Below the pieces are notes generated by a model. The model made no database searches. It saw nothing but the letters and a program-made list of their open reading frames with translations, and was not told the DNA's origin. This document shows, piece by piece, positions 18,619 through 32,238 of a stretch of DNA of 64,000 bases. Made by a program: the position numbers and the translations under genes. The DNA comes from Candidatus Celerinatantimonas neptuna (GTDB taxonomy: Bacteria; Pseudomonadota; Gammaproteobacteria; Enterobacterales; Celerinatantimonadaceae). The DNA lies in the NCBI GenBank assembly GCA_911810475.1, contig OU461276.1, positions 1,517,501-1,581,500 of the forward strand, in the 5' to 3' direction. Position 1 is the stretch's first letter. Each line of letters opens with the position of its first letter.

Positions 18619-19530
18619 ATGGGAGCAGATTCATCAATGTCGACTCGTAAACGTGGTTTAGGTAAAGGATTAGACGTTCTTCTTAGCACTAGCCATTCCG
18701 CTCGTCAGCGCGAACAACAAACCATTGGATCAGATATTGAAAAATCTAAGGGCAGTAAAGAATTATGTTCTTTACCCATTGAGTGGCTGCAGACTGGTAA
18801 ATATCAACCTCGTAAGGATATGTCGGCACAGGCTCTTGAGGAATTATCAAAGTCCATTCAGTCCCAGGGAATCATTCAACCTATTGTTGTGCGTCCGATA
18901 GGCCCAGACCGATATGAAATTATTGCCGGAGAACGGCGCTGGAGAGCTGCACAGCAAGCTGGGCTTAATGAAGTACCCTGTATCATCAAAAAGGTAGAAG
19001 ATGAAGCTGCTATGGCAATGGCGCTGATTGAGAATATTCAGCGTGAAGATCTCAATGCCATGGAAGAAGCCTCTGCTCTGCAACAGTTACTGGATGAATT
19101 TGCACTCACTCATCAGCAAATTGCAGATGCTGTTGGCAAATCACGCACTGCCATCAGTAATCTTTTGCGATTAAATGGATTAACCAGTGAAGTGAAGTTA
19201 TTACTGGAACATGGAGACCTTGAAATGGGCCATGCTCGGGCCCTATTGGCATTGGAAAAAAATCAACAAATTGAAGCAGGCCGGTTAATTGCGGCAAAAG
19301 GCCTTAACGTTCGAGATGCAGAGAAACTGGTCAAAAATTTACTTACCCCACCACCTACCCGGCAGCAGGTTCAACCAGATCCTGATGTCGAAAGACTACA
19401 ACAACGTTTATCGGAACATCTTGGTTCTGTTGTAAAGATACAACAATCTAAGCAAGGTAAAGGTAAATTGGTTATTAGTTACACATCTCTTGACGAATTA
19501 GATCAAATAGTTAATAAATTTAACTCGTAA
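18619..19530 (+). CDS. parB: Chromosome partitioning protein ParB (Spo0J)
   Basis: A CTP-dependent DNA clamp that loads at parS sites near the origin and works with ParA. It has up to 303 residues. The N-terminal ParA-stimulating peptide RKRGLGKGLDVLLS is near the start, the CTP-binding motif AGERRWRAA lies near residue 99, ENIQREDLN follows, and the helix-turn-helix HQQIADAVGKSRTAISNLLRL is near residue 160. The start may instead be ATG 18637 (MSTRKRGLG), which has GGGAG upstream and matches usual N-termini better. I see no perfect parS (core CACGTG) in the window. Confidence 0.94.
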   Translation: MGADSSMSTRKRGLGKGLDVLLSTSHSARQREQQTIGSDIEKSKGSKELCSLPIEWLQTGKYQPRKDMSAQALEELSKSIQSQGIIQPIVVRPIGPDRYEIIAGERRWRAAQQAGLNEVPCIIKKVEDEAAMAMALIENIQREDLNAMEEASALQQLLDEFALTHQQIADAVGKSRTAISNLLRLNGLTSEVKLLLEHGDLEMGHARALLALEKNQQIEAGRLIAAKGLNVRDAEKLVKNLLTPPPTRQQVQPDPDVERLQQRLSEHLGSVVKIQQSKQGKGKLVISYTSLDELDQIVNKFNS

Positions 19531-19812
19531 AGAATACTACTTTTGTAATTTTATTTCTTTTTTGCGTTAATTAAATTGTTAATCATGTAATTAATTGACA
19601 TGCATCAACATGCGATCATGCTTGCAGGTTAATTATAAGGATGACCGGTTTCTTTCGTTGAAAGTAGTTGGTTGCGTAATGCGAAAGTGTATGCAAAACA
19701 AAAAAACTTCGCATTGTTAACAAAATTGCAATGGTATCTTAGCAACGTATAATTGCATGCTGTTTTAGCAACAAGCTTTTATTTAACTTGATGCTGGCAG
19801 GGAGTAGTTACA
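19531..19812 (+). other. ATP synthase operon leader
   Basis: A 282-bp AT-rich gap with no gene. It contains an interrupted dyad around AATGCGAAAGT…ACTTCGCATT near 19678-19720 and must hold the atp promoter, since the operon is separated here from parB. I cannot single out a convincing -35/-10 pair. A GGGAG ribosome site precedes atpI. Confidence 0.4.
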
Positions 19813-20199
19813 GTGTCTGAACGATTCATAAGATATACACAAAAAAAAGTATATCGTTTGATCGGTTACCAAGCCTGTGCGATTTGTTTGATGACTTTTG
19901 GAGCTTTTATTTTTACAGGAAGTCAAATTGTATTTTCTGTATTTGTGGGTTCCGTTGTATTTTTTATCGCTAATTGGGTATATTTGCTATTTTCGTTGTA
20001 TCACTATGGCGTAAACGATATAAACAGTGCGGTTAAAAATGCATATGCTGGTCAAGCAGTTAAATTGGCCATGGTAGTAGGACTTGGTGCGCTGTGTATG
20101 CACTTTTTTAAAATAAACGGTCTGGCTTTTTTATCCGGATTTATTTTAAGCGTATTGGTGCACTGTTTTACTCTATTATTTATTTTTCAAAGTAGATAA
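19813..20199 (+). CDS. atpI: ATP synthase assembly protein AtpI
   Basis: A small membrane protein of 128 residues, first gene of the ATP synthase operon, thought to help assemble the c-ring. Four hydrophobic segments are evident (around residues 17-33, 37-56, 75-97 and 104-124). The start is GTG 19813, with GGGAG upstream. The sequence is poorly conserved in the family, so the call rests mainly on position, length and topology. atpB starts 18 bp downstream. Confidence 0.85.
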   Translation: MSERFIRYTQKKVYRLIGYQACAICLMTFGAFIFTGSQIVFSVFVGSVVFFIANWVYLLFSLYHYGVNDINSAVKNAYAGQAVKLAMVVGLGALCMHFFKINGLAFLSGFILSVLVHCFTLLFIFQSR

Positions 20200-21009
<810 letters not shown>

Positions 21010-21050
21010 TTTTTAACGCTATTGTATTTGATTAACAACATTGTTGATAG

Positions 21051-21305
<255 letters not shown>

Positions 21306-21370
21306 CTGCGTAAGCAAGGTCCATTCTGAACGATTGATATTACATTCATTTTTTTAAGAGAGGTATTGCA

Positions 21371-21841
21371 GTGAACATCAATGCAACCATCCTCGGCCAG
21401 GCTATCGCTTTTATCATTTTTGTCTGGTTCTGCATGAAATATATATGGCCGCCAATTATGGTTGCCATTGAAAATCGGCAAAAAACGATTGCCGATGGAC
21501 TAAGTAGTGCGGAACGGGCGAAAAAAGATCTGGAACTGGCTCAGGCCAAATCTTCAGAGCAGCTGAAAACAGCTAAAAACGAAGCCGCCGTCATCATTGA
21601 ACAGGCGAATAAACGTAAATCTCAGATCATTGATGAAGCTAAACAGGAAGCGCTGAACGAACGAGAAAAAATTATTTCTCAAGGTCAATCTGAATTGGAA
21701 GCTGAACGTAATCGCTTACGTGAAGAACTTCGGACTCAGGTTGCTGCATTAGCAATTCAGGGGGCTGAGAAAATTTTGCAACGTAGCATCGATTCCAATG
21801 CCAATAAAGATATCATCGATCAGGTGATCTCTGAGCTGTAA
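21371..21841 (+). CDS. atpF: ATP synthase F0 subunit b
   Basis: The peripheral-stalk subunit of 156 residues. An N-terminal membrane helix ([22 protein letters not shown]) is followed by a long, charged, alanine-rich helix that dimerises as a right-handed coiled coil and binds subunit delta at its end. The length equals that of E. coli b. The start is GTG 21371, with AGAGAGG upstream. The gene is followed by atpH after 18 bp. Confidence 0.97.
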   Translation: MNINATILGQAIAFIIFVWFCMKYIWPPIMVAIENRQKTIADGLSSAERAKKDLELAQAKSSEQLKTAKNEAAVIIEQANKRKSQIIDEAKQEALNEREKIISQGQSELEAERNRLREELRTQVAALAIQGAEKILQRSIDSNANKDIIDQVISEL

Positions 21842-21859
21842 AGGGGGATAGAAGGGTTT

Positions 21860-22393
21860 ATGGCTGAAGAAAAAACCATTGCTCGCCCTTACGCGAAAGC
21901 TGCGTTTGAATTTGCCGTTGAGCATCAGGCTATCGAAAAATGGGGCGAAATGTTGGAATTTGCCAGTATAGTGGCTAAGGATCCGCAAGTCGCCGAGTAT
22001 TTGACGAATGCCGATAAGACCCAGTTAATGGCCGAATTTTTTGTGAAGGTCTGTGGGGAACAGCTCGATGAAAGTGGTCAAAATCTGATTCGGGTTATGG
22101 CTGAAAACAAACGTTTGGGAGTCCTCCCATCGGTTTGCGAGCAATTCATGACGTTTCGTGAGGAGTACAATAAAGAGATCACGGCTCATGTAGTCAGCGC
22201 AACCGAATTGTCGAAGCAACAGCTGCAAGAATTAAAAGTCGTGTTAGAGAAACGTTTAGCACGTAATTTGCAGCTTGAATGCAGTGTCGACAGTACATTG
22301 ATTGCCGGAATGGTCGTTACCGCCGGTGATTTGGTGATTGACAGCTCTGTTAAAGGGCAACTTGCAAAACTGTCTGACACGCTCAAAGCGTAA
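21860..22393 (+). CDS. atpH: ATP synthase F1 subunit delta
   Basis: Joins the peripheral stalk to the top of the alpha3beta3 head. The 177 residues have the six-helix N-terminal domain (TIARPYAKAAFEFAVEH…) and the conserved C-terminal VDSTLIAGMVVTAGDLVIDSSVKGQL segment. Length and sequence are standard. It is encoded between atpF and atpA, the invariant position in this operon. Confidence 0.97.
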   Translation: MAEEKTIARPYAKAAFEFAVEHQAIEKWGEMLEFASIVAKDPQVAEYLTNADKTQLMAEFFVKVCGEQLDESGQNLIRVMAENKRLGVLPSVCEQFMTFREEYNKEITAHVVSATELSKQQLQELKVVLEKRLARNLQLECSVDSTLIAGMVVTAGDLVIDSSVKGQLAKLSDTLKA

Positions 22394-22407
22394 TTGGGGA
22401 ATAGAGC

Positions 22408-23949
22408 ATGCAACTGAATTCCACTGAGATTAGCGAACTGATCAAAAAACGTATTGAACAGTTCGAGGTTGTAAGTGAAGCTCGTAATGAAGGAACTATC
22501 GTTTCTGTAAGCGATGGTATCCTGCGTATTCATGGCCTTGCCGAAGTGATGCAAGGGGAAATGATCGAGATTCCTGGCAACCGTTATGCTATTGCATTGA
22601 ACCTGGAACGAGATTCCGTCGGTGCGGTAGTTATGGGTCCTTATGCTGATTTGGCTGAGGGCGACAAAGTTAAAAGTACGGGTCGTATTTTGGAAGTACC
22701 TGTTGGCCGCGGCTTATTAGGACGTGTGGTCAATACATTGGGTCAACCGATCGATGGTAAAGGCGCTATTGAAAATGATGGCTTTTCACCGGTTGAAGTG
22801 ATTGCTCCTGGGGTTATGGCCCGTAAGTCGGTTGATAAACCAGTACAGACTGGTATTAAAGCGATTGATGCGATGATTCCAATTGGTCGTGGTCAACGTG
22901 AATTGATTATTGGTGATCGTCAAACTGGTAAAACAGCGATTGCGATGGATGCCATCATCAACCAGAACGGTTCTGGCATTAAATGTATCTATGTTGCGAT
23001 TGGCCAGAAAGCATCAACTATTGCTAACGTGGTTCGTCACTTAGAAGAACATGGTGCAATGGAATATACCACGGTTGTCGCTGCATCTGCATCTGATACG
23101 GCTGCACTGCAATACCTGGCTCCTTACTCCGGGTGTGCAATGGGTGAGTATTTCCGTAACCGGGGTGAAGATTCATTGATCATCTATGATGATTTGTCGA
23201 AACAGGCTGTTGCTTATCGTCAAATTTCATTACTCCTGCGTCGGCCACCTGGTCGTGAAGCGTATCCTGGTGATGTGTTCTATTTGCATTCACGCTTATT
23301 GGAACGTGCTGCTCAGGTGAATGAAGAATTTGTTGAAGATTTTACTAAAGGTAAAGTGAAAGGTCGTTCAGGTTCATTAACTGCATTACCTATTATCGAA
23401 ACTCAGGCTGGTGACGTATCTGCATTCGTACCAACCAACGTGATTTCAATTACCGATGGTCAGATCTTCCTGACAACACAATTGTTTAACTCAGGTGTTC
23501 GTCCTGCGGTTGACCCTGGTATTTCAGTATCCCGGGTTGGTGGTGCAGCTCAGACAAAAATCATCAAAAAATTATCCGGTGGTATTCGTACAGCTCTTGC
23601 TCAGTATCGTGAACTGGCTGCATTTGCTCAGTTTGCTTCTGATTTGGATGATGCAACCCGTAAGCAATTGGATCATGGTCAGAAAGTAACTGAACTGATG
23701 AAACAGGGACAATTTTCACCTCGTTCCGTAGCTGAACAGGCTTTAAGTTTGTTTGCTGCTGAAAAAGGGTTTCTGGATGATGTTGAAGAGCACAAAATCG
23801 TTGATTTTGAAGCTGCGCTGCTCTCTTATGCAAAAGCGGAACATGCAGATTTATTAGCGACTATCAATGATAAAGGTGATTACAACGACGAGATTGAATC
23901 GAAGATGAAAGCTCTTTTAGAAGCTTTTAAATCGACTCAAACCTGGTAA
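22408..23949 (+). CDS. atpA: ATP synthase F1 subunit alpha
   Basis: The non-catalytic nucleotide-binding subunit of the hexamer; it has the same 513-residue length as in E. coli. The P-loop GDRQTGKTA is near residue 169, and the arginine finger lies in the [17 protein letters not shown] signature. The C-terminal helical domain is complete. Codon use is regular and the gene has no internal irregularity. Confidence 0.98.
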   Translation: MQLNSTEISELIKKRIEQFEVVSEARNEGTIVSVSDGILRIHGLAEVMQGEMIEIPGNRYAIALNLERDSVGAVVMGPYADLAEGDKVKSTGRILEVPVGRGLLGRVVNTLGQPIDGKGAIENDGFSPVEVIAPGVMARKSVDKPVQTGIKAIDAMIPIGRGQRELIIGDRQTGKTAIAMDAIINQNGSGIKCIYVAIGQKASTIANVVRHLEEHGAMEYTTVVAASASDTAALQYLAPYSGCAMGEYFRNRGEDSLIIYDDLSKQAVAYRQISLLLRRPPGREAYPGDVFYLHSRLLERAAQVNEEFVEDFTKGKVKGRSGSLTALPIIETQAGDVSAFVPTNVISITDGQIFLTTQLFNSGVRPAVDPGISVSRVGGAAQTKIIKKLSGGIRTALAQYRELAAFAQFASDLDDATRKQLDHGQKVTELMKQGQFSPRSVAEQALSLFAAEKGFLDDVEEHKIVDFEAALLSYAKAEHADLLATINDKGDYNDEIESKMKALLEAFKSTQTW

Positions 23950-23972
23950 TCCATCGATAGGAGCATAACTGT

Positions 23973-26248
<2,276 letters not shown>

Positions 26249-26280
26249 TCTCTCCGCTTTAGGGGATTGAGGAGGCAATC

Positions 26281-26706
26281 ATGGCAGCAATGACAGTCCA
26301 ACTGGATGTTGTCAGTGCTGAGGATAAATTATTCTCAGGGCTGGTTGAAAGCATTCAGGTGACCGGTCAGGAGGGGGAACTTGGTATTCGTTATGGCCAC
26401 GCCCCGTTGCTGACCCCGATTAAGCCAGGTATGGTCCGTATCGTTAAGCAACATGGTCGACCAGAGGTCATTTATATTTCTGGCGGGATTCTCGAAGTCC
26501 AGCCGAATGTGATTACTGTGTTGGCTGATACGGCAATTCGTGGTGAGGATCTCGATCGCGCGAAAGCTGAACAAGCTAAGAAAGCGGCAGAAGAGCGGAT
26601 CAATAATCCGCATAGTGATGTTGATTACGCTCAGGCCCAAAGTGAACTAATGAAAGCAATTGCTCAATTAAGAGTGCTGGATTTAGTCAAAGGCCGCGAT
26701 CACTAA
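26281..26706 (+). CDS. atpC: ATP synthase F1 subunit epsilon
   Basis: A 141-residue rotor subunit that couples gamma to the c-ring and can inhibit ATP hydrolysis. The N-terminal beta-sandwich contains [20 protein letters not shown] and YGHAPLLT, and the C-terminal two-helix region is present. It ends the operon; a strong terminator begins 26 bp after the stop. Confidence 0.97.
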   Translation: MAAMTVQLDVVSAEDKLFSGLVESIQVTGQEGELGIRYGHAPLLTPIKPGMVRIVKQHGRPEVIYISGGILEVQPNVITVLADTAIRGEDLDRAKAEQAKKAAEERINNPHSDVDYAQAQSELMKAIAQLRVLDLVKGRDH

Positions 26707-26732
26707 TCAGTTTTGTGACTGACAATCAATTA

Positions 26733-26760
26733 AAAGGCAACCTGAGGGTTGCCTTTTTGT
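26733..26760 (+). terminator. Intrinsic terminator of the atp operon
   Basis: A 10-bp perfect stem (AAAGGCAACC / GGTTGCCTTT) with a TGAG tetraloop runs into TTTTTGTTTTT. It closes the nine-gene operon cleanly. The following gap to 26946 is AT-rich and must carry the glmU promoter. Confidence 0.95.
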
Positions 26761-26946
26761 TTTTATATATAAAACACCATTAGAGATGAGTTGATTTAAC
26801 GTATCTGTTATATCCATAGATGACGGATCACATAAATGGTTATAATGAGCTACATATGATATTTGTATATTTCTAGTAGTTACCTAAGTCACTATTAGAT
26901 CTGACTAATTTTTTAAATTTATTATCTAATTTACGGTGGAGTTTCC

Positions 26947-28308
26947 ATGAATCTAAGTGTCGTGATCCTTGCAGCAGGAAAAGGAACCCGGATGCATTCT
27001 TGTTTGCCGAAGGTATTACATCCGATTGCTGGTAAAGCAATGGTGCAACATGTGATTGATACGGCCAGAGTGATGGGATCTGAACAGATACACTTAGTGT
27101 ATGGATATGGTGGTGAGCAGCTTCAATCCAGTATTCAGGGCGATGATATTAATTGGGTTGAACAGCATGAACAGCTGGGTACCGGGCATGCTATGCGCCA
27201 GGCTGCGCCATATTTTAAAGATGATGAAACAGTTTTAATGCTTTATGGCGATACGCCTCTGGTATCAGTTGAGACGTTGACTCGTCTGGTGAGCCATAAA
27301 CCAGATGACGGAATCGCTCTTTTGACGATTGAACAGCTGGATCCGACCGGGTATGGCCGGATTATTCGCCAGGTTGATGGTTCAATAGAAGCTATTGTTG
27401 AGCAAAAAGATGCAACACAAGCACAGTTGCAGATTAAAGAAGTAAATACAGGAATGATGGCGGCTAATGGTAAATTATGGCGTCATCTATTAGCCCAGTT
27501 GAAAAATGAAAATGCTCAAAAAGAGTATTATGCAACGGATGTGATAGCTCTGGCCAGTGCTCAGGGGCATTCGGTGGTTAGCGTCGAAGCTAAAAATACA
27601 GATGAAGTTTTAGGGGTTAATAACCGGCAACAGCAGGCTGTTCTTGAACGGGCTTATCAGTGCAAACAGGCTCAGCAACTGCTAATTGACGGTGTTTCTC
27701 TAAGTGATCCTAATCGATTTGATCTGCGTGGGAAGATTAAGCATGGGCAAGATTGCTTTATTGATGTGAATTGCGTTTTTGAAGGGCAGATTTCATTGGG
27801 GAATCGGGTTCAGATTGGACCTAATTGTGTTTTAAAAGACTGCACCATTGGGGATGATTGTATTGTCAAAGCCAATACGGTGATTGAAGGTGCAACGCTT
27901 GAATCAAAAAGTTCAGTTGGCCCATTTGCGCGTTTACGGCCTGGCGCAAAATTGTGTCAGGATGCTCATGTCGGTAACTTTGTTGAACTGAAAAAATCAA
28001 CGTTAGGTGAGGGATCTAAATGTGGTCACTTAAGCTATTTAGGTGATGCTCTCATTGGTAAAGACGTGAATATTGGTGCCGGAACCATTACCTGTAACTA
28101 TGACGGCGTTAATAAGTTTCAAACTATAATTGAAGATGGTGCTTTTATCGGTAGCGATAGCCAGTTAATTGCGCCGGTAACCGTAGGGAAAAATGCCAAC
28201 ATTGGGGCTGGTTCGACAATAACCCGCAATGCTCCGGCTGAGCAACTTACTGTTTCCCGTGCTCGTCAGATGAGTATCCGTGGTTGGCATCGTCCTAAAA
28301 AGAAATAA
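26947..28308 (+). CDS. glmU: Bifunctional GlmU: glucosamine-1-phosphate acetyltransferase / UDP-GlcNAc pyrophosphorylase
   Basis: Makes UDP-N-acetylglucosamine for peptidoglycan and lipopolysaccharide. The 453 residues comprise an N-terminal nucleotidyltransferase domain with the signature [18 protein letters not shown] and a C-terminal left-handed beta-helix built of hexapeptide repeats from about residue 250. The acetyltransferase residues lie in [10 protein letters not shown] and CNYDGVNK. GlmS, which makes the upstream precursor, is encoded 1.5 kb further on. Confidence 0.98.
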   Translation: MNLSVVILAAGKGTRMHSCLPKVLHPIAGKAMVQHVIDTARVMGSEQIHLVYGYGGEQLQSSIQGDDINWVEQHEQLGTGHAMRQAAPYFKDDETVLMLYGDTPLVSVETLTRLVSHKPDDGIALLTIEQLDPTGYGRIIRQVDGSIEAIVEQKDATQAQLQIKEVNTGMMAANGKLWRHLLAQLKNENAQKEYYATDVIALASAQGHSVVSVEAKNTDEVLGVNNRQQQAVLERAYQCKQAQQLLIDGVSLSDPNRFDLRGKIKHGQDCFIDVNCVFEGQISLGNRVQIGPNCVLKDCTIGDDCIVKANTVIEGATLESKSSVGPFARLRPGAKLCQDAHVGNFVELKKSTLGEGSKCGHLSYLGDALIGKDVNIGAGTITCNYDGVNKFQTIIEDGAFIGSDSQLIAPVTVGKNANIGAGSTITRNAPAEQLTVSRARQMSIRGWHRPKKK

Positions 28309-28320
28309 TCAGATCTATCT

Positions 28321-28878
28321 ATGACTATATTTCATATTAAAACACCGCGAACTCAGGTGGTATTAGTTCAACCAGGTCTGGCTCATTTATTCAATGATTA
28401 CTGTAATCGTAATCGTGAGCATCTGGCCGGTTGGGAACCTCCCCGTAGTGAGCATTATTATTCACTGGCCGGAGCTTGTGAACGTATTTCAGATGTTTTA
28501 GAACAATTTCGTCAGGGGCGGGCATTACCATTGGTTGCTTTAGATAGAGATGGACAATCGATGATTGCAACGGCAAATATTTCTAATATTGTTCGCGGGG
28601 TCTTTCAGGCCGCTTATTTAGGTTACGGGCTGGATCTGCAATATCAGGGAAAAGGTTATATGACGGAGATTTTATTAGCCGCAATACCTGAGATTTTTAC
28701 CCGACTTAAACTTCATCGGTTAATGGCTAATTACATTCCTGAGAATCATCGTAGTGGCCAGGTGCTTAAACGGGTTGGCTTTGTCGAAGAAGGCTTGGCT
28801 AAAAACTATTTATATATTAACGGAAAATGGCAGGATCATATTTTAACGTCTAAAACCAACCCTGACTTTCAGTTCTGA
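28321..28878 (+). CDS. rimJ: RimJ-like ribosomal-protein-alanine N-acetyltransferase
   Basis: A 185-residue GNAT protein closely resembling RimJ, which acetylates the N-terminal alanine of ribosomal protein S5. Shared segments are ANISNIVRGVFQAAYLGYG, YQGKGYMTE (acetyl-CoA loop), HRLMANYIPENHRSG and LKRVGFVEEGLAKNYL-INGKWQDH. I use the symbol on this resemblance; another RimJ/RimL substrate is possible. It starts 12 bp after glmU, so the two are probably cotranscribed, and a hairpin follows it. Confidence 0.82.
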   Translation: MTIFHIKTPRTQVVLVQPGLAHLFNDYCNRNREHLAGWEPPRSEHYYSLAGACERISDVLEQFRQGRALPLVALDRDGQSMIATANISNIVRGVFQAAYLGYGLDLQYQGKGYMTEILLAAIPEIFTRLKLHRLMANYIPENHRSGQVLKRVGFVEEGLAKNYLYINGKWQDHILTSKTNPDFQF

Positions 28879-28894
28879 ATAACCTACCTTTTGA

Positions 28895-28921
28895 GTTATT
28901 GTGGGTTTTTTCCACAATAAC
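28895..28921 (+). terminator. Hairpin after rimJ-like gene
   Basis: GTTATTGTGG and CCACAATAAC form a 10-bp perfect stem with a T-rich 7-nt loop, 16 bp after the stop. A T run downstream is lacking, so termination is plausible rather than certain. Confidence 0.55.
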
Positions 28922-28982
28922 TTGATCTTAAGTTTCAAACTAATCATAATATCTTTCAAATCGAAACTTATTTAAATAATCC

Positions 28983-29753
28983 ATGTCCAAACGAAATACT
29001 CAACAACGTCGACGGATGATCATCGAACAACTGAATTCGTCTGGCGAAGTTAAAGTCGATGAACTTGCTCGCCAACTTCAAACCTCAGAAGTGACTATTC
29101 GTAAAGATCTTTCTGAATTGGAAAGTAATGGGCTATTACTACGCCGGTATGGGGGCGCAGTGCCTTTGCCTAGTGAATTACTTTTGGGAGACAATGAACC
29201 AGAAGTTTCGAATCGAAAGATAGAGATTGCTAAGGCCGCAGCCCAACTGATTAAAGATCATCACCGGCTGATTATCGACTCCGGAACCACCACGGCGGCA
29301 CTGTTACCTCAATTATCGGATAAACAAGGGCTGGTGGTGATGACGAATTCTTTAAATATTGCTTCAGCTTTGCGTGAGTTAGAGAACGAACCTGTTCTTT
29401 TGATGACCGGAGGAACCTGGGATCCACATTCTGAAGCATTCCAGGGCAAAGTTGCAGAACAGGTGCTGAAATCTTATGACTTTGATCAGTTATTTATTGG
29501 TACAGATGGCATTGATGTCGAGCGTGGCACCACCACATTTAATGAATTGTTTGGATTAAGTCAGGTGATGGCTGATGTATCCCGGGATGTCATTGTAATG
29601 GCCGAGTCGAGCAAAGTCGGCCGCAAAATGCATAACGTTGAATTACCCTGGGCAAAGATATCTATTTTAGTTACCGATCACCTATTAGCTGATAGCGATA
29701 AAAAAGCCATTGAAGCTCATGGCGTTCAGGTCATTCGGGCACCGAAGCAGTAA
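28983..29753 (+). CDS. DeoR-family transcriptional regulator next to glmS
   Basis: A 256-residue regulator. The N-terminal DeoR helix-turn-helix (KVDELARQLQTSEVTIRKDLSEL) is followed by the signature RRYGGA. A sugar-phosphate-sensing DeoRC domain follows, with the phosphate-binding DSGTTT and the LFIGTDGID-ERG-TT segment. Its position 33 bp upstream of glmS on the same strand suggests control of amino-sugar metabolism, perhaps sensing glucosamine-6-phosphate or GlcNAc-6-phosphate; the ligand is inference. Confidence 0.85.
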   Translation: MSKRNTQQRRRMIIEQLNSSGEVKVDELARQLQTSEVTIRKDLSELESNGLLLRRYGGAVPLPSELLLGDNEPEVSNRKIEIAKAAAQLIKDHHRLIIDSGTTTAALLPQLSDKQGLVVMTNSLNIASALRELENEPVLLMTGGTWDPHSEAFQGKVAEQVLKSYDFDQLFIGTDGIDVERGTTTFNELFGLSQVMADVSRDVIVMAESSKVGRKMHNVELPWAKISILVTDHLLADSDKKAIEAHGVQVIRAPKQ

Positions 29754-29786
29754 AAACAGAATTAGATTTTAATTTGAGGAAAAACT

Positions 29787-31619
29787 ATGTGTGGAATTGT
29801 TGGAGCTGTTGCGCAGCGTGATGTCGCTGACATTTTATTAGAAGGGTTGCACCGTTTAGAATATCGTGGGTATGACTCGGCCGGAATTGCGACGATTACC
29901 TCTGAAGGTGTTCTGAATCGGGTACGTCGTTTAGGTAAAGTTCAAGAGCTGGATAATGCATTGTCTCAGACGCCTGTTTGTGGTGGAACAGGGATTGCTC
30001 ATACCCGTTGGGCGACCCATGGTGAACCCAGTGAACGCAATGCTCATCCGCATGTTTCATGTGAAACCATCGCGGTTGTTCATAATGGCATTATAGAAAA
30101 TTATCAGTCGCTTCGTGAATCACTTAAAGCGAAAGGTTATATCTTTGAGTCGGAAACGGATACTGAAGTGATCGGACATCTGATTTCAGAGCTTCTTAAA
30201 ACGCACTCGTCACTGGTTGAAGCGGTTCAGGCAGCGAGTCACCAGTTAGAGGGTGCTTATGGCATGGTGATTATGGATAAACGCGATCCTTCACGAATTG
30301 TTGTAGCGCGCTCTGGTAGCCCACTGGTTATCGGCTATGGTTTGGGGGAGAATTTTGTTGCTTCTGATCAATTGGCCTTGTTACCGGTAACAAGGCGTTT
30401 TGCCTACCTTGAAGAAGGGGATGTCGCTGAAATAACCCGTACCAATGTGACCGTTTTTGACAGTCAAGGGCATCACGTTGAAAGGCCGGTCACCGAATCC
30501 AATGCCAATCACGATAGTGGTGAAAAAGGTGGGTATAAACACTTTATGGCAAAAGAGATATTTGAACAGCCGGTTGCTTTGCAACAGACGCTGGAAGGCC
30601 GCATTCATAACGGACAGGTTTCAGATAATGCTTTTGGTGCTCAGGCGGGTGGATTATTGCCAAAAGTTGAACATGTGCAGATTATCGCGTGTGGCACTTC
30701 TTATAATTCAGGCATGGTGTCCCGTTACTGGTTTGAAGCGTTAGCCGGTGTTTCCTGCAATGTGGAAATTGCTTCTGAATTTCGTTATCGCAAATCATTT
30801 GTCCCAAAAAACAGTTTGTTGGTTACCTTATCGCAAAGTGGTGAAACGGCTGATACATTAGCGGCGTTACGTCTTGCTAAAGACATGGGGTATATGGCTT
30901 CGCTGACGATCTGTAATGTCGAGGGTTCATCACTTGTGCGTGAATCGGATATGACTTATCTGATGAACGCCGGGGTCGAAATCGGTGTTGCGTCAACCAA
31001 AGCATTTACCGTGCAACTTGCGGCCTTATTGATGCTGGTGGTCGCTATCGGCCGGCATAAAGGATTAAGTGATACTTTACAGCAACAGATTGTCCATGGA
31101 TTGCAAAGTCTGCCGGCTAAAATAGAACAAACGTTGACTCTGGATAAAGAAATCGAACAGCTGGCAGAAGAATTTGCCGATAAGCAGCATAGCCTGTTTT
31201 TAGGTCGTGGCAGTCAATATCCGATTGCTTTAGAAGGTGCGCTGAAAATGAAAGAAATTTCATATATTCATGCGGAAGCTTATGCAGCGGGTGAACTCAA
31301 ACATGGCCCTCTGGCACTTATCGATGCTGAAATGCCGATTATCGTCGTAGCACCGAACAATGAATTACTGGAAAAACTGAAATCTAACGTAGAAGAAGTA
31401 CGCGCAAGAGGCGGCTTGTTGTATGTATTTGCGGATAAAGATGCTAATTTCCAGAGTGATGAAACAATGAAAGTGATCAATCTGCCGCATGTGGATGAAT
31501 GGATTGCGCCGATTCTCTACACCGTTCCAACCCAGCTGCTGGCTTATTATGTCGCTTTAATTAAAGGAACCGATGTCGATCAGCCGCGTAACCTGGCTAA
31601 ATCAGTGACGGTTGAGTAA
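29787..31619 (+). CDS. glmS: Glutamine–fructose-6-phosphate aminotransferase
   Basis: Makes glucosamine-6-phosphate from fructose-6-phosphate and glutamine, the entry step to amino-sugar synthesis. The 610-residue protein starts MCGIVGA, with Cys2 becoming the N-terminal nucleophile. The glutaminase domain contains [13 protein letters not shown]. Two SIS domains follow, with CGTSYNSG and SQSGETADT, and the end LAKSVTVE is invariant. No glmS ribozyme would be expected or is visible in the 33-bp leader; control is probably by the upstream regulator or small RNAs. Confidence 0.98.
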   Translation: MCGIVGAVAQRDVADILLEGLHRLEYRGYDSAGIATITSEGVLNRVRRLGKVQELDNALSQTPVCGGTGIAHTRWATHGEPSERNAHPHVSCETIAVVHNGIIENYQSLRESLKAKGYIFESETDTEVIGHLISELLKTHSSLVEAVQAASHQLEGAYGMVIMDKRDPSRIVVARSGSPLVIGYGLGENFVASDQLALLPVTRRFAYLEEGDVAEITRTNVTVFDSQGHHVERPVTESNANHDSGEKGGYKHFMAKEIFEQPVALQQTLEGRIHNGQVSDNAFGAQAGGLLPKVEHVQIIACGTSYNSGMVSRYWFEALAGVSCNVEIASEFRYRKSFVPKNSLLVTLSQSGETADTLAALRLAKDMGYMASLTICNVEGSSLVRESDMTYLMNAGVEIGVASTKAFTVQLAALLMLVVAIGRHKGLSDTLQQQIVHGLQSLPAKIEQTLTLDKEIEQLAEEFADKQHSLFLGRGSQYPIALEGALKMKEISYIHAEAYAAGELKHGPLALIDAEMPIIVVAPNNELLEKLKSNVEEVRARGGLLYVFADKDANFQSDETMKVINLPHVDEWIAPILYTVPTQLLAYYVALIKGTDVDQPRNLAKSVTVE

Positions 31620-31671
31620 TTGGGATTATTTTGCTTCTTAGCATTGTACAAGAGGAACAAAATATCATATT

Positions 31672-31709
31672 AGAAGGCGATGTTTACTCATAAAAACCGC
31701 CTTCTTTTT
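31672..31709 (+). terminator. Intrinsic terminator after glmS
   Basis: AGAAGGCG and CGCCTTCT form an 8-bp stem, extended by weak TGTTT/AAAAA pairing, followed by TTTTTA. It lies 52 bp beyond the stop. Confidence 0.8.
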
Positions 31710-31932
31710 AAATTGAGAAAATATTTTCCATGCCATTTTATTGTATTTTTTATAATTAATTGTATATATGAATAAAAATAAAGCTAATAATATTTAATGG
31801 CTCATATTCTAAAGCGGTAGATGGTAATTATTGTTCTCCAGAGTGTGCACCCTAATCAATAATGTAACGGTAGACTTATCTTGGAGAGCTAGTTAGAGGT
31901 ATTATTTAATACAACTAGTAAGGAAGATAAGA

Positions 31933-32238
31933 ATGCCAAGACCTGTTTCCGCCGAATTTAAACGTGAATGTGTCGAGCTTGTTCTCGTTCATGGCTATAA
32001 GCATAAAGACGCTGCAAAAGCGATGGGAGTTGGATTGTCCTCGATTCAACGATGGGTTACTCAATATAAGAAAGAGCAATCAGGACAAACGCCTAAGCCA
32101 GCAGCATTAACCCCAGAGCAACAACGGATCCAGGAACTAGAAAGACAAGTTAAACAGCTTCAGAGTGACAATCAGCTATTAAAAAAAGCGTCAGCCTTCT
32201 TCGCTATGGAAATGAACAACGGCAGCAAGTCGCGTTAA
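31933..32238 (+). CDS. IS3-family OrfA
   Basis: A 101-residue DNA-binding part of the transposase. The helix-turn-helix reads KHKDAAKAMGVGLSSIQRWV, and a leucine-zipper-like coiled coil follows (QQRIQELERQVKQLQSDNQLLKK). Near its end lies the run of seven A residues (32181-32187, A AAA AAA G in the zero frame) at which ribosomes can slip back one base to make the OrfAB fusion. Confidence 0.9.
   Translation: MPRPVSAEFKRECVELVLVHGYKHKDAAKAMGVGLSSIQRWVTQYKKEQSGQTPKPAALTPEQQRIQELERQVKQLQSDNQLLKKASAFFAMEMNNGSKSR

Noticed and set aside
29754-29786. glmS ribozyme
   Set aside because: The 33-bp leader is far too short, and that ribozyme is a feature of Gram-positive bacteria.
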